From Dendrocalamus latiflorus (Eukaryota > Streptophyta > Magnoliopsida > Poales > Poaceae): a DNA stretch of 64,000 nucleotides. The stretch spans positions 4,671,783-4,735,782 of the forward strand of contig CM029638.1 in NCBI GenBank assembly GCA_017311315.1. Direction: 5' to 3'. Below are positions 32,886-44,811 of the stretch, one piece after another. Within the stretch, counting starts at the first letter, position 1. The number at the start of each line of letters is the position of its first letter. A model generated the notes under the pieces. That model saw only the letters and a list, made by a program, of their open reading frames with translations, ran no database searches and had not been told where the DNA came from. Both the position numbers and the translations under genes were made by a program.

Positions 32886-33239
32886 AGAATGTAATCATCG
32901 ATTTTGTCAGTTTGCTAAAATATTGTTTGACACGTCGTATACGACGCTAGAAAGCACCCTCCATATGATACAGTATCGTTGTGAGGATTTTTTTCGGCGG
33001 TAACATATGGCAATATCAATATGGTGTGCTCTCACCACCAGGCACCAAACCAAGGCATTAGGGAACATGCAGCAACAGGAATTCATTCCGAGCTTGGTGG
33101 GCTGGTACAGCATATGCACTACTGCTGTTTTCCTCTAGCTAGTCTAGTGGACACTGATAAGAGAGCATTGCAAGCACTTTCCAGCAAAGTGCACGACCAC
33201 TCGATAGTCGATAATGTGTCTCTTTTTTTAGTTTTGCTA

Positions 33240-33412
33240 CAGTAAATAACTTTTAGACAAAATATCTTTTTAAGGTGAAATCTACAAGTTAATTGTAGTA
33301 TATACTATAGCGATTTCATTTATATCGATCAAAACCGTACGCCGGTTTTTGTTACCACTTACTCTCTCTCACGAATATCCTAAAAATTATAAACCAAAAA
33401 CAACGTGCCCAA
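33240..33412. repeat. Family A MITE copy
   Basis: It contains AATTGTAGTATATACTATAG, CGATTTCATTTATATCGATC and TCTCACGAATATCCTAAAAA, collinear with the copy at 27638 but more diverged. Confidence 0.6.
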
Positions 33413-33599
33413 TTAGTTCCATTTAGTTTTCACTCTTCTTCAGTGATCCAAACGGGCACTCGAGCTATATACGTACGTATGTACCGTTGCCCAGTACTAT
33501 TTACTTCACATTAGTCGTATCTTCTTTTTCTCTATCCATCTGTACTTCAACTTAACCAACCTGCAGTAAGCCTGGGTCCCTTTAACGATGTACTGGTTA

Positions 33600-34221
33600 G
33601 GCCTCGTTTGGCACAGCTCCACCATCGGCTCCTGGAGCTGTTTGAAGTCGTTTTGTACCAAACGGGGTAAAACAAAATAGCTCCACCCAAGGAGTCCCTT
33701 AAAACGTGCTGAGACAAAAGATATGTACGAGATGGAGCTGAAAAAAGTAACTCCACCCGGCTCCATCCGCAGGCCCGCATGCCACTGCCCTTGTACTTTC
33801 GTGAATTTACGCGATCTGCCAACGGTTTTAACGGGTCATTCCTATGCAAAAAAAACGCATTAAATATTGGTTTTAACAGGTCATGCATATTTGTTTTAAC
33901 GGGTCATTCCTATGCAAAAAAACGCATTAAATATTGGTTGCTAATACTTTGTGTTATTTTAAATTTTAAATTTTTTTTGAATTCAAATTTACTCGGATGA
34001 AAAATCATGTAGAAACATACATCTCTTGATGTTACTACAAGCCAAATAGACAGGGGTATATTGGACAATTGACATCTCTCAACCATGCATGATAAAACAG
34101 GTGGAGCTGTTTTGCCAAACAGTCTACCAAAACAGCTCCAGCTCTACCGGTGGAGCTGTTCGTGGAGCTGAAGCCAAAAAAACAGCTCTACTTGTGAAGT
34201 GGAGTCGTGCCAAACGGGGCC
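33600..34221. mobile_element. 622-bp TIR element with TTA target duplication (family D)
   Basis: The ends are GGCCTCGTTTGGCACAGCTC and the complement of GGCCCCGTTTGGCACGACTC. TTA lies at 33597-33599 and 34222-34224, as in PIF/Harbinger elements. Inside, GGGTCATTCCTATGCAAAAA plus ACGCATTAAATATTGGTT occurs twice (about 33834 and 33900). There is no transposase; the element is non-autonomous. Confidence 0.75.
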
Positions 34222-35138
34222 TTAATTAACGCAGGCCACTGATCTGCTGTTGGCAATTGCAGAACAAGGCCCCTCTCTGAAGCTACCAAAGCTAACCGAT
34301 GGGTCATTTTTTTCAGTTTATAATTTTCTTTGAATAAATAAAAGAAATGATTTTTTTATATTAGCTTTTTAATACGATTTATCGAAATAATTTTTTAAAG
34401 AAACCTATTACCATTTAATTCGTTCACACATATATTTATGCTATAACCAAAATCTATCGGTCACAACTATACGACATTAGTCACAGGCTCACAGCAGCGG
34501 AAAAGAAACCACCCGTGTTCCTTGATTCATGTCAGAACTGTTAGAACTAATCTTCATTAGTGAGGTATTTTTTATTGTCCTTCCGTTATCTACATATGTT
34601 AACATGCGAATTGTAGTTGTTGTTTCTATTTCGTATCACATACTTTTATTAGTGTGATTGCAACATAGTTTGATCATGGATTGTTTTGTTTTTAGTTACT
34701 ACTGTTTATTTTACGTTTTCAACTTTAGCATACCTAGTTTTTTCCTGTGTCCACTATTAGACTTCGCCTTATCTATAATTTTATCCTAGATCCACCACTG
34801 TTTAGAAGCATGAACTGTTTCGGGGTGAGGTCAATTGCACCATCATGTACCTCACGAGCATTGACTTCCCCCCGCTCCGCTCCACTCCACTCCACTCCGC
34901 CACAGTCGGGATCGATGGTGGTGCTGCTGCTGTTCATGCTGTACAAGAACCACGTTTCCCTACCCAATTTGTTGTCCTTGCTCGTGTTACATCGCCTTCT
35001 CCCTTTCCTTTTCGCCCTGGTGAATCGGCCATCACCCAGCCAGAGGTTAGCAAGAAAAAAAATGACAATTCAATACCTGCTTTTACAAACTTTATAACCT
35101 GGAAAAGATCAAGGATGTGCAGTGTAGCCTCGCTCATT
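34222..35138. other. Intergenic; no gene supported
   Basis: ORFs at 34747-35147 overlap on both strands. A CTCCGCTCCACTCCACTCC run lies at 34872-34900. Nothing recognisable was found. Confidence 0.3.
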
Positions 35139-35345
35139 TCAACTTAGAACTTCTGATTTATGGTTTGTTTTTTACATATTCGCTTGCGTTGTTCGTGATA
35201 GGATAACATATTTTTTTCTATTTTTAAATGTTTTAAATTTAGTTATGCCAAATAAGTCATCATCAGTTACAGTATAATTTTATCTAGTTATAATACAATT
35301 TCAGTTATAAGTTAGCTTATTTCAACCTAACCGAACTGCACCGTA
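35139..35345. repeat. Family B MITE copy, reverse orientation
   Basis: It reads as the complement of the other family B copies: AACTTCTGATTTATGG, TAAATTTAGTTATGCCAAAT and CAGTTATAAGTTAGCTTATT. It is diverged. Confidence 0.5.
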
Positions 35346-36660
35346 CATGATAAAACCTAAACCTATATGACACATGTGATTTTTTGCAAAAAGATGTGTG
35401 TATCTGGTTTGATACTTTCTGGCTACTCAACTTTATGCCAGCTTCGATCGCAATGTTCAGAACTGTAGGCCGGAGCGATAATTGGGGTGATCTTTATGCA
35501 AACACTTCACTGAATTGTCGTTCTCTGTAGATCACTAAGATCAGAACAGGTGATAAAAAGAAAGAAAGGCGATAATCTTGGGATGATATGGAGCGAAGGG
35601 AACAAGAAGCACGCATACGGCAGAGATGCCTGCTAACAGTAGAACCCACGAGTGTAGTCGTGTAGATCGATGAGTTAGAGAGACCCATACTCATGGGCGA
35701 TACATACTTTTCAAGTCTTTTCCTTGCATGTACACATCAATCGTTATGCCTCCAATGATGCAGCACATTCGTGCCAAAAAGCAAATTAAAGAGGGCAATT
35801 GGGGTGGCCATAACCGGATGCAGACTGGACCTCTCTTCTCGGTGCAGCATGTATGTATGTGAAACAACACAACATTTTCTTAAAATTTTGAATTTTATTT
35901 GAATTTTGCTTAAATTTGAAAATTTCAAAATAGAGAATATTTTCTCGATTTCACGCTTTCCCGTATGGGAAATCTGCTTTCATCCTTGCCTTGGCGCCTT
36001 CTCCCTTGTTCCCTCTGCTACCCGGCAGCTCACCGTTCGCATGCTTGCCGCTGCAGCCGCGCCACCTTGCCAACCGAGCAATCAATAGATGTCACACCAC
36101 TCCTTGGCCATGCGCCACACCACTACCGCCGTCAACCTCGCCGCTGCCACCATGACCGCTAGCCGCTCGAATATATCATGCCAATCGAATCTCATCTAAG
36201 GACACAATGGCCATTAACATTCCTAGTTTGATCGATTCCATGCACGATGATAATCCTCTTCCACATTGATTAATTAGATGGCTTATGCAAGTTACAACGG
36301 AGTTAATTTGCTTAAAAAGCCACGTATCTTTTAGAATCTACGCAATTTTTCTTTCGAGGGAACATCGAACGAGATAGCTAGGTATGTCGCAAGCAAAACC
36401 GATAACATCCTTGTTCATACGTCAACCCTGATCTACGGCAGCAACACCGACCAAGAATGTGGAGAACATGGCAACTCGATGAAGCAGAATTCTATCCATG
36501 TATTTCTGGCACGTCAGCTTTTTCTCTCTTTTTTCCCCATCAAAATGAGCTTTTTTCCCATCAAAGACTCAGCTTTCGTCAGTCTTCCTTGCAGGGGGGC
36601 CTCATTTGATGGCTCATGTTTGGCGTGTACAAATATTCCCCAACTTTGATTAGGATGAGA
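35346..36660. other. Intergenic; nothing recognised
   Basis: Short ORFs only. A GC-richer patch lies at 35980-36170 without coding character. Confidence 0.3.
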
Positions 36661-36667
36661 AGACCTA

Positions 36668-36885
36668 GGGCATGTTCTTTTTTGCTACGGTTTATAATTT
36701 TTAGCTGTGATTTGTGGCTTTTAAGCTGTTCGTGCGAGAGATCATAGAGTAACAGAAACTCACGTGCGATTTTTGCAGATATAAATGAAGTCGGTACAAT
36801 ATGTACTATAAGTAACTAGTAGACTCTATTTTAAAAAATACTCTGTTTAAAAACTAATTACTATAAAAAAAATTGGCTCTAGTTT
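36668..36885. repeat. Family A MITE copy
   Basis: It starts CATGTTCTTTTTTGCTACGG, then GCTGTTCGTGCGAGAGATCA, AACAGAAACTCACGTGCGAT, TATAAATGAAGTCGGTACAA and CTAGTAGACTC. It ends in AAAAACTAATTACTATAAAA. It is well preserved. Confidence 0.65.
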
Positions 36886-37204
36886 AGTGGAACTATCTAA
36901 CATTCTAACGTCGTAATGATGTGACCAAAGCCAATGGGCAGTTAACGAGCCAGACGGCCGTGAATCGCGTGCGTTTTGGTCCAATCGTACAGAGAACTGG
37001 CTCACTGACGCCCGCTAATGAGTCAAGGCCCCCATCAAGTTCAATTCCTCCTAGATCCATCTGCCGGATTTCCTGTGATCTCGTCCGTTCGATTCCGGTT
37101 CTATGTTCGGGATCCAACTATATGTTTGAGGATTTCATTTATTTAAAAATCTTGGACCACACCCGCACGTTAGATCTGGAATGGATAACTTGATCTAAGA
37201 TGTG

Positions 37205-37705
37205 AAAAAGGCTCGAGATTCGTGAGTTGCTCGGGCTTAGCTCGAGCTTTAAATAAGCTGAGATAAAGTTTAATCTCAAACTCACAAGCTTCAACAAGTT
37301 TAGCTCAAATAGCTTATGAGCTTTAGCAAGCCCACTTGCACTCCTACGTCTTTCTCTTTTATATTTATTTCTATTAAGATATACATGTTATTATGTTGTA
37401 AGTTATGATAATTTTTCTATCTTCATTTGTTGAATATTGCTGCATGTTAACTCTTACCAAACTTATTCGAGCCGAGTTTGAGCTTAAACTTTTTTTATTG
37501 TTGAAAATTGGTGTATTTTGAATTGTTGACTATTACCGAGCTTACTCCAGTCGGGCTCGAGCCAACTCAAGCTTAGGCCAAGCTAAGGTCAAGCCAAATC
37601 CAAGCTTAGACCCTAACTCAGACTTTGCTCGAACTCGGCTCGAGTTTCTATCAAGCTTGAGCTTGAAAGGTCAGGCTCGCTTGAGCTCGTCTCATCTACA
37701 GTCCT
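37205..37705. repeat. CTCGAG-rich repeat related to 47986-48433
   Basis: It is built of words such as GGCTCGAGATTCGTGAG, AGCTCGAGCTTTAAATAAGC, TTCGAGCCGAGTTTGAGC and TGAGCTTGAAAGGTCAGGCT. The second copy in the epsilon-COP intron is collinear and lies inside another transposon, so this is a dispersed, probably hAT-like non-autonomous family. No clean target duplication was seen for this copy. Confidence 0.55.
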
Positions 37706-37854
37706 GCTAGGATCCAAATTAAATCCACCTGACGAATCTAGGAGAGCTCTAAGAGCAAACATGAACACTCCGCAGAGGAGTCTCTCGGGTCTACCGGGTG
37801 TGCTAGACAACTCAGGTTCAAAATCCTTCGTTCTTATACTCTATTCATTTAGGC

Positions 37855-38080
37855 TATAGTTAATGGCTTTTAGTTGCAGTTTTTGTCTGTATTTTTTGAG
37901 ATGATGATGGACGGTGGTGATGCCGATACGGATGGCGCACACGATTTTAAACTCGGGAAGCTGTTTGAAGAAGTAATTTCGAGAAGTCGTTTGAAGAAGC
38001 TGCCATGTTTATTTCAGCTTTTGGAGAAATCAAAGATAAAAGCCAGAAAAAAGCTAAAACATAAAAACGGGGCCTTAAAT
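37855..38080. repeat. Family E MITE copy
   Basis: It runs from GGCTATAGTTAATGGCTTTT through GATGGACGGTGGTGATGCCG, AGTCGTTTGAAGAAGCTGCC and TAAAACATAAAAACGGGGCC. It shares an order of motifs with 29936 and with 63325 (inverted). Confidence 0.5.
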
Positions 38081-39055
38081 ACGTAACGTGGAGGAACAAG
38101 TCTTATCACTCCAAACTATCGTTTCGAATTTGGGCCCTCCGTAATCCAAAGTCGTGCCCTGAGATTATCATGCATAACAGCTGAGGTGACACACGTGACC
38201 TCCGGATGTTGACTGAGAAACATTGCGATGCCTGCCCAAGTCGCCGAGACCACCAAATAAATCAGTTGGGTTCAGGAGCACTCATGCAAAGAATCGCTTT
38301 ACCTACTGGCTGGTAATTGATAGTATTGAAACTGATAGGCACGACTCCTGTTTATGGCGACATTGGTGACCCCAAAGCTAGCAATAATCTGTGCTACACT
38401 ATGCCGTGAAACGAAGTAATCAGCCATCGAAACCTTTTCCGTATTCAGAAAGATTTCACCGTTATGGTTCGCAAAGAAGAATCTTTCTTAAATCTACTCA
38501 TACATGCATGGTCCGCTTGCTGAGACCTGTATTTGGCAAATTGCTCGGTTCACGTGGAGCAACTAAGTTATACTAATTTGCCCACAACCAAACAGAAGCA
38601 ATGGCCTTGAACTGGGACAGCATGCCTGGTGAAAAGGATCAATAATTAATCTGGCTGATGACTCCAGTCAATCCACCGGTCCACCCCTCAGTCCATGACC
38701 AATTATTCTCACTGATGATTAGACGCAAACCAAACCGTCGCTCAATCCAATGCACCAACGAAAGGATCGGCAAGACTCGTAAAATATCATCCATCGGTCA
38801 CGAGACGCGCCAACAAGGCGATGCGGCCACTATCACCGATTCCAAATGAACGGATTCAGAGTTCAGAACTTCAGACTGCTGAAAGCCCGAGACCGATGCT
38901 CGTCCTCGCTAACCTTGATCCTCACAAGCTATGAAGCACATACCAGTAAAATCCCTTTTCTTGTTCTTCGCTTGTGGATCATCCTCCCTATCATCGCTTC
39001 CCAAGTCCACATCACTTGAACCCATCTATCAAGAGCAGAGAGCACTTTTGAGGAT
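38081..39055. other. Intergenic; nothing recognised
   Basis: No ORF, RNA gene or paired repeat end is supported here. Confidence 0.3.
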
Positions 39056-39059
39056 CACC

Positions 39060-39200
39060 TTCTTGTAGTTCACTTTCTTCTTTCCAATGCGTGGTTGCGG
39101 CTTCTTGGGATACACCTTCTTTTCTTTGTTCTAGAGCTTGGGACACTTAGTTTGGATATGATTTAGTTCACCAAATTCGAAACAAATGACTGAACCTCCT
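39060..39200 (-). pseudogene. Decayed gag zinc-knuckle scrap of an LTR retrotransposon
   Basis: On the minus strand, bases 39193-39134 read VICFEFGELNHIQTKCPKL and then a stop. This is a CCHC knuckle (C-x2-C-x4-H-x4-C) whose second Cys has become Phe. The downstream sequence encodes a basic stretch (KKVYPKKPQPRIGKKKVNY) typical of copia-type gag tails. No further polyprotein, LTR or primer site could be found. Confidence 0.55.
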
Positions 39201-39665
39201 CTCCTCTTATATTGTTATATGCTCTCGTATACTTTTTGGACGTGAGGGCAAGCTCCTCCTAGAGAATAGTCTCTAGATGCTCATCGGTTAGGATGGAGAG
39301 ACAAAAGCATCGAGAGTGATGACCATGGGTAAACTGAAAACAAGAGTTCAACTGTTCAACTGAGCTTGGGAACCTCGGTGTCGGATCTGCTTTTTTGTAC
39401 GTCCAATGATTCACCTGTCGTTAAACATCATGGTACAGTGACAACTACGGCAACAATAAGTTGTTGGGGTTCAGTCCTTCCACATTGATGACTGCAGATT
39501 GATCAGCTTCGACCAAAGTGCAGAGAATCCAGCGTCTAAATACTATTGGCTCCAGTATGAACAGCACCCTGCACTACAGTTTTGACACATGGCCACAGGA
39601 TGTGGAAATTTGGGAGTAGCAGACTCCACTTGGCCACAGGATGACATATCTCCCGATGTCATCCC

Positions 39666-39673
39666 CTATAAAG
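39666..39673 (+). promoter_or_regulatory. TATA box of the ZIP gene
   Basis: CTATAAAG lies about 85 bases upstream of the ZIP start codon in otherwise GC-balanced sequence, the usual distance for a short leader. I searched the visible upstream sequence by eye for the zinc-deficiency motif RTGTCGACAY and did not find it. Confidence 0.5.
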
Positions 39674-39755
39674 TGCACAACATCGCCTCCATCCCCTCGC
39701 AACTCACAACAGGATATACTGAACATCACACAGAGGCATCAACATAGTCAGCACC

Positions 39756-41846
39756 ATGTTGGTCAAGAAGCATACCTTGCAAGTGCTTCCATGGCTCCTG
39801 CTCTTCGCACAGCAGGCTGCGGCCAGTGCCTGCGACTGCACTAATGCCACAGATGGGACTGACAGACAGAGTGCAATGAAGCTGAAGCTGATCGCCGTTG
39901 CATCCATCCTGACAGCCGGGGCGGCTGGCGTGTTGGTGCCGGTGCTTGGGCGCTCCATGGCTGCGCTACGCCCCGATGGTGACATCTTTTTCGCAGTCAA
40001 GGCGTTTGCGGCAGGCGTCATCCTTGCCACCGGCATGGTGCACATTCTGCCAGCCGCATTTGACGGGCTCACGTCCCCATGCCTACACAAGGGTGGAGGG
40101 GATAGGAACGGCTTCCCCTTCGCAGGCCTCGTGGCGATGTCTGCAGCAGTGGCCACAATGGTGATAGACTCACTGGCTGCTGGATGCTACCGCCGGTCTC
40201 ACTTCAGTAAGGCACGCCCAATTGACAACGTCGACATACATGAGCATGCTGGAGATGAGGAAAGGACGACTGAGCATGCGCAACATGTACATGTGCACAC
40301 GCATGCAACACATGGCCATTCACATGGTGAGGCAGTAGTCATCAGCTCACCAGAGGAGGCTTCAATAGCTGACACAATCAGGCACAGGGTGGTATCTCAG
40401 GTAAGAGCAGTAACTTGAAGCTCATAAGCCTCCCTGACAACAATAATAAGAAGTTCCATTAGTTGATACATTGCTTTTTCATGAATCATGCAGATAATAA
40501 GATCAAGATATAGTAGTAGTGGTTAACTGAGCTACAGTAGCATGCATGTTTCAAAATACCTCACTCCAACCAATATGATATCAGCATTGAACATTATATA
40601 AAAATAATTCCTAGAATGACATGTTACTGATTCTCCGACATCAATTTGGAGTTTCTATTTCTACTCCTTTCCATAACACACGTGAAAAGACAGAGATGTG
40701 GATGAGGGGATCAATACCTTTGTCAATGGGTCTGATAATTTGTGCTTCAGGAAAAAGTTTCCCTTTCTAGTCCGTTCGCCAACTAAGCAAGTATTTTTAT
40801 AAACCAGAACACACAAATATCTGACCATGCAGGTTCTTGAGCTGGGAATCTTGGTGCATTCAGTGATCATTGGGGTGTCCTTAGGTGCATCTGTGAGGCC
40901 ATCCACCATCAGGCCTCTGGTTGGTGCCCTCAGCTTCCATCAGTTTTTTGAAGGTATAGGCTTGGGTGGTTGCATTGTTCAGGTATGTGTATGATGTCTC
41001 ACTGATGAAAATCTATATTTTTTTCTCTGCTTCCACTTTTTTACTAAGATAATGGGAAGTTACAACTTGTTAAAAAAAACAATTCCATATCAGCATGTAC
41101 AAACATATACATCACTAGAAAGGCCCCCTTTGCAGAAATGGGAGGAAAACAAGAGACCAGCAGAGAGATATAAAGTTCAAATGAAATGGTTCCCTGATAG
41201 CAACATGACACATTGCAAGCATGAACATTATTAAATATTAATCACTTTCTTCCAATAACAATCAACATAATATATATCCAAAGTGATACATCATGTAACA
41301 GATTTATGTTGCAAAAGCAAATTAAAACAAATCTCAAACTATTTCAGAGAGCAAACACAACTTCACTAATTAGGTCATGCAAACAGACTATTAAGGATAT
41401 ACTACTTCATCGTAAGTAAAATCGAGCACTGATTTTCAAGAAAGCAAATAACTGAACAAAAAGGAGAAATAACACCAACTATATATTGTGTTTTACGGCA
41501 ACAAAAAGCTAACATCTTTTATCCTCGCTTCTCACTGCAGGCTAATTTCAAGGTAAGGGCAACCATCATAATGGCAGCGTTTTTCTCCCTGACCGCACCT
41601 ATGGGCATTGCACTAGGGATTGCGATTTCATCAAGCTACAATGCACATAGCTCTACTGCCTTCGTTGTAGAAGGAGTCTTCAACTCAGCCTCAGCAGGGA
41701 TTTTGATCTACATGTCCCTAGTTGACCTTCTAGCCACAGATTTCAATAACCCGAAGCTGCAGACGAATATAAAGCTTCAGCTGATGACATATCTTGCTCT
41801 TTTTCTAGGTGCAGGGATGATGTCCATGCTTGCCATATGGGCATAG
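39756..41846 (+). CDS. ZIP4: ZIP family zinc/iron transporter, ZIP4-like
   Basis: It has three exons, 39756-40400, 40833-40982 and 41541-41846, encoding 366 residues; all introns are phase 0. ZIP proteins bring Zn2+ or Fe2+ into the cytosol, usually at the plasma membrane. Residues 1 to about 24 form a signal peptide (LPWLLLFAQQAAASA). TM segments follow: LIAVASILTAGAAGVLVPVL, FFAVKAFAAGVILATGMVHI and FAGLVAMSAAVATMVIDSL. The variable loop holds a His cluster, HVHVHTHATHGHSHG. The metal-site helices HSVIIGVSLGAS (TM4) and HQFFEGIGLGG (TM5) are intact. The end, YLALFLGAGMMSMLAIWA, is typical. Rice OsZIP4, induced by zinc shortage, is the closest I remember; orthology is inference. Confidence 0.93.
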
Positions 41847-42784
41847 ATCTTCAGAGCAATGAGAACCGTGTTTCCACTTGTATTCCCTGCTAAAGTTGAA
41901 GGCTTGATTGTACTCGTCCAGGAATTTTCCATTTTCCCAAAATAATATTCTCTTGGTGAAGAATTGACTGTACTCATCCCTGAGTTTTCTATTTTCCAGA
42001 ACATTATACTCTTGAATAGTCTCTTTGTACTTGATAATATGAGATTGCATGATGAGTTACCTTAGTCCTAACTCCTAAGCAATGTAAAAGATTAGTTGTA
42101 CAATAGGCCCTTAACTTTCAATTTTAGATCAACTGAATCTCTTCTGTCATACAATCAATGATTCAGCATTCATAGTTTTTCCATTAGCCAGAAGCAACAA
42201 AACAGGCCTAGTTTGGTCAGATTCATAGTTAAACAACCTGACTAGAAAGGTTGAATTACAAAGCTTCAGAACAGATATAGGATTTTGAAAAACAAAAGGT
42301 CTCCACAGTTTAGTCAACAATTGTACACTCCTGTGAGAAAGAAACATGTAACCCACAAGACTGAGGTGCTACTGGGGCTAGTGCTCCCTGGTCCTATTTT
42401 GGGCTAAAGCTTCATAGAAGATTCACATCCTTCAGGAAGTGAATGACAATATATGAAGTCTATTCTGTTTTGTGACACAAAAAGTATGCAATGTTCGTTC
42501 GTAGTAAAACAAAGCCCTATTTTATCCTTTTATCCAGCTCCATTAATTGTTCACAATGTTCACAAAAACTTATGGTTCCATAGCTCTCAAAAATAACAAG
42601 TCGAAAACAGTATCCATTGATAACGGGTACAAAAGGTTCATCTTCTTATGGTTCCATAGCTCTCAAAATTTACAGCAGTAAGATCAAACTAAAAGCACAC
42701 AGTATTGCATAAGGACAAAACACAACTGATTTTGAATAACATGTGCATAGATGACACAGAATCAAAGTCAAGTTGTGCTACTGC
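41847..42784. other. Convergent 3' regions of ZIP and VMA21 genes
   Basis: The two genes converge here. Both 3' UTRs should lie in this space. Repeated AGTTTTCTATTTTCC/GAATTTTCCATTTTCC words occur at 41921-42000, together with the phrase TGGTTCCATAGCTCTCAAAA at about 42570 and 42650. No further gene was seen. Confidence 0.4.
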
Positions 42785-43209
42785 CTACTCCACCTTTCCT
42801 TTCCCATGGGAATCATCACTCGCTTGAGAAGATGTCGGCTGGTTAATACTTGCTTTAGCATTCGCCAGGAAGGTTGGATCAGGTTGTGGCTCCTGCTGGG
42901 GAGTCTCCTTCATTGCCATGCATATGTAAAAGCCGATCACCAGATTAACCGATATGACAGCAAGGAATCCACTGGCCAGAGTTTGCGCTGAGGATGAAAG
43001 CCGACTCACACCTGACTAATGAGCAAAACACCGTTTCGTTATGAATGTATGCACTTCATTTCCATAAAAAAGATGAAGTACAATACAAAAGTAGGAGGAA
43101 CAACAGCCAAACCTGGAAAAATCTGGTAGTAAAACCCATACATAATTGCAACTGGTGCCATCCACATCACCATAGATGCAACAGCGAACTTTGTGATCAC
43201 TCCTGACAT
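42785..43209 (-). CDS. VMA21: VMA21-like V-ATPase assembly factor
   Basis: The coding exons are 43209-43113 and 43011-42785, encoding 107 residues. The junction is phase 1 and joins IFPG to VSRLSSSAQ. VMA21 is an ER membrane chaperone that helps assemble the V0 sector of the vacuolar proton pump. Two TM segments are visible: FAVASMVMWMAPVAIMYGFY, preceded by SGVITK, and LASGFLAVISVNLVIGFYIC. The spacing and length (about 100 residues) fit the family. A Lys/Asp/Ser-rich tail ends in GKGKVE. The ATG sits just inside an exon (acceptor CCCATTAG at about 43216), so a 5' leader intron is likely, with the untranslated first exon around 43796-44050 (donor GGCAG|GTGCGA). Confidence 0.88.
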
Positions 43210-44050
43210 TGCTTCTCCTAATGGGAACGCAGGTACAAAGGTGAGATAACGATGCACCATGAGTTCAACATACAGCTAACCGCCAGGACAGATATGTTGT
43301 TGTAAGCTAGATAGAGCTACCCCAAAGAATTATCATGGTTGCAGATACTATGGTAAACATCTTACTCAAGCAAACGCAGCTCATATGCCGGCCGCAATTG
43401 AGACTTGAGACTGGTATACCTAACCTCACCTTCTTCTACCCAAATTCAGCATTTTGAGTGGCTTCTGTGAGATTTCACACGGTTCTACTTTACGTTCCCC
43501 AGTACGTAGGACTACAGTGAAAGACTATAACACGCATCAGCTATGTTGAACGCCGCCGAGACCGATCGATAATTGACATGAAGTACAGTGTGTTAAACTA
43601 CATAGTTAAACAACAAAGGGCAAGGCCAGAAAAGCCTTCATAGAGTTCGTGTTAACTAAAATAACCAAAGCTAACCCAACACAAACTAGCAATAAGAGAC
43701 GCAACCGAAACACCGCGAACGCGGGGAGCTCGGGAGTGTTCAGAAATCGCATAAGAACGAGCAATCAGCAGGATTGGGAGAGAGGTCGCACCTGCCGGAA
43801 AGGAAGAGAATCGCTCCTGCCCGTCCCGTCGGTACCTGCGACAAAGCGCGAGCAGCAGCATTAGTAAGGGCGGCAGGAGGGGAAGCGATCGGCGGCGTCT
43901 CGCCGGAGGGGGAGCCGGGGGGTGGGGGCGCTCCTTACCCGCGTGCGTGCGATCGGGGCGGAGCAGCAGCAGCCGTGGTGAGATGAGTTGGGGCCTTGGG
44001 GGTATGGGGAAGACGGACGCCCTCCAGAACACTTGCAATTTGGGTGCTCC
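43210..44050 (-). other. Probable 5' UTR exon and leader intron of the VMA21 gene
   Basis: No open frame continues upstream of the VMA21 ATG, while a GC-rich block at 43796-44050 on the minus strand ends in a strong donor CCGGCAG|GTGCGA. TGGGCC-type motifs follow at 44055-44135. This is inference from composition and splice signals; ORFs inside it (for example 43652-44104) are read as untranslated leader. Confidence 0.5.
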
Positions 44051-44140
44051 ACAACTTTTCGTTGGGTCGGCCCATTCGTGGATGTGATAAATATGGGCCG
44101 TCAAAGTTTGGGCCGCATCATGACGTGTTACTGGGCCCTA
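44050..44140. promoter_or_regulatory. TGGGCC-rich divergent promoter
   Basis: In 90 bases there are several site II motifs: TCGGCCCA, ATATGGGCCG, TTTGGGCCGC and ACTGGGCCCT. VMA21 is transcribed to the left, and a small GC-rich ORF lies to the right at 44278. Such clusters are typical of plant housekeeping promoters and can be bidirectional. Confidence 0.5.
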
Positions 44141-44277
44141 CGTAGTTTCTTTCTGGTTTCTACTCTGTCGTCTCTACTTGCTGTCGCTGCGCCGGCCGGT
44201 CGCTTCAGCGTTTCTCCACCTGCGACTGCGAGTAGTCCCATACCACCGAGCCGAAGGGCAAGAAACCCATCGAAAAG

Positions 44278-44490
44278 ATGCTCCTCCGCTTCGGCCTCGC
44301 CCGCCTCCGCCGCCGCACGGTGACACTACCCCTCTCCCTCGCGCCGCACCGCCTTTCATCGGAGCCGCTCATCGCGGAGTGGACAGACACGGTGGAATAC
44401 TGGACGAGTTGGGGAAAGTTGGACTGCTCGGGTGGAGGCTTTAGGCCATGTTATTTCTATACTTCATCCATGGGATCGGACCAAGTCTAA
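44278..44490 (+). CDS. Short ORF with mitochondrial-presequence-like start, uncertain
   Basis: It encodes 70 residues beginning MLLRFGLARLRRRTVTLPLS, then LAPHRLSSEPLIAEWTD. The N-terminus is Arg/Leu/Ser-rich and lacks acidic residues for 30 positions, like a mitochondrial targeting peptide. It lies right of a TGGGCC cluster, and GC content drops sharply after codon 50. I recognise no family. It may be the first exon of a gene lost to the right (a 246-bp MITE lies at 44812), or a chance ORF. Confidence 0.3.
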   Translation: MLLRFGLARLRRRTVTLPLSLAPHRLSSEPLIAEWTDTVEYWTSWGKLDCSGGGFRPCYFYTSSMGSDQV

Positions 44491-44811
44491 ATCGATCTCT
44501 TTTTCTCGAAATCCTAAATCCCTCATTAGTTTGCTGTTGTTATTCCCTTCCGTGCTCCTTCCCGGCAGGCACGAAACAAGTTGAGCTGCAGGCGCGCGGT
44601 CGAGAGGCGTCAACAGGCACACCGTGCACGGCCAAGAAGTAGCGATTGGCGATGGGGTGGGCGCATGGAGGGGCGCCTATGCCAGCAGTGACCAGGCGAA
44701 CAGGAGGCACGCAAAACAGCATGCAACACAGCAGCAGCCGTCAGCTGGCTAGCGCGAGGAACTAGCTACCGAGGATCTTGCATTTACTTCTTGTATTGTA
44801 CATTTGTAAAA

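Noticed and set aside
43652..44104. 150-codon minus-strand ORF upstream of VMA21
   Set aside because: It is better explained as the untranslated first exon and leader intron: no conserved features, and it contains a strong donor site.
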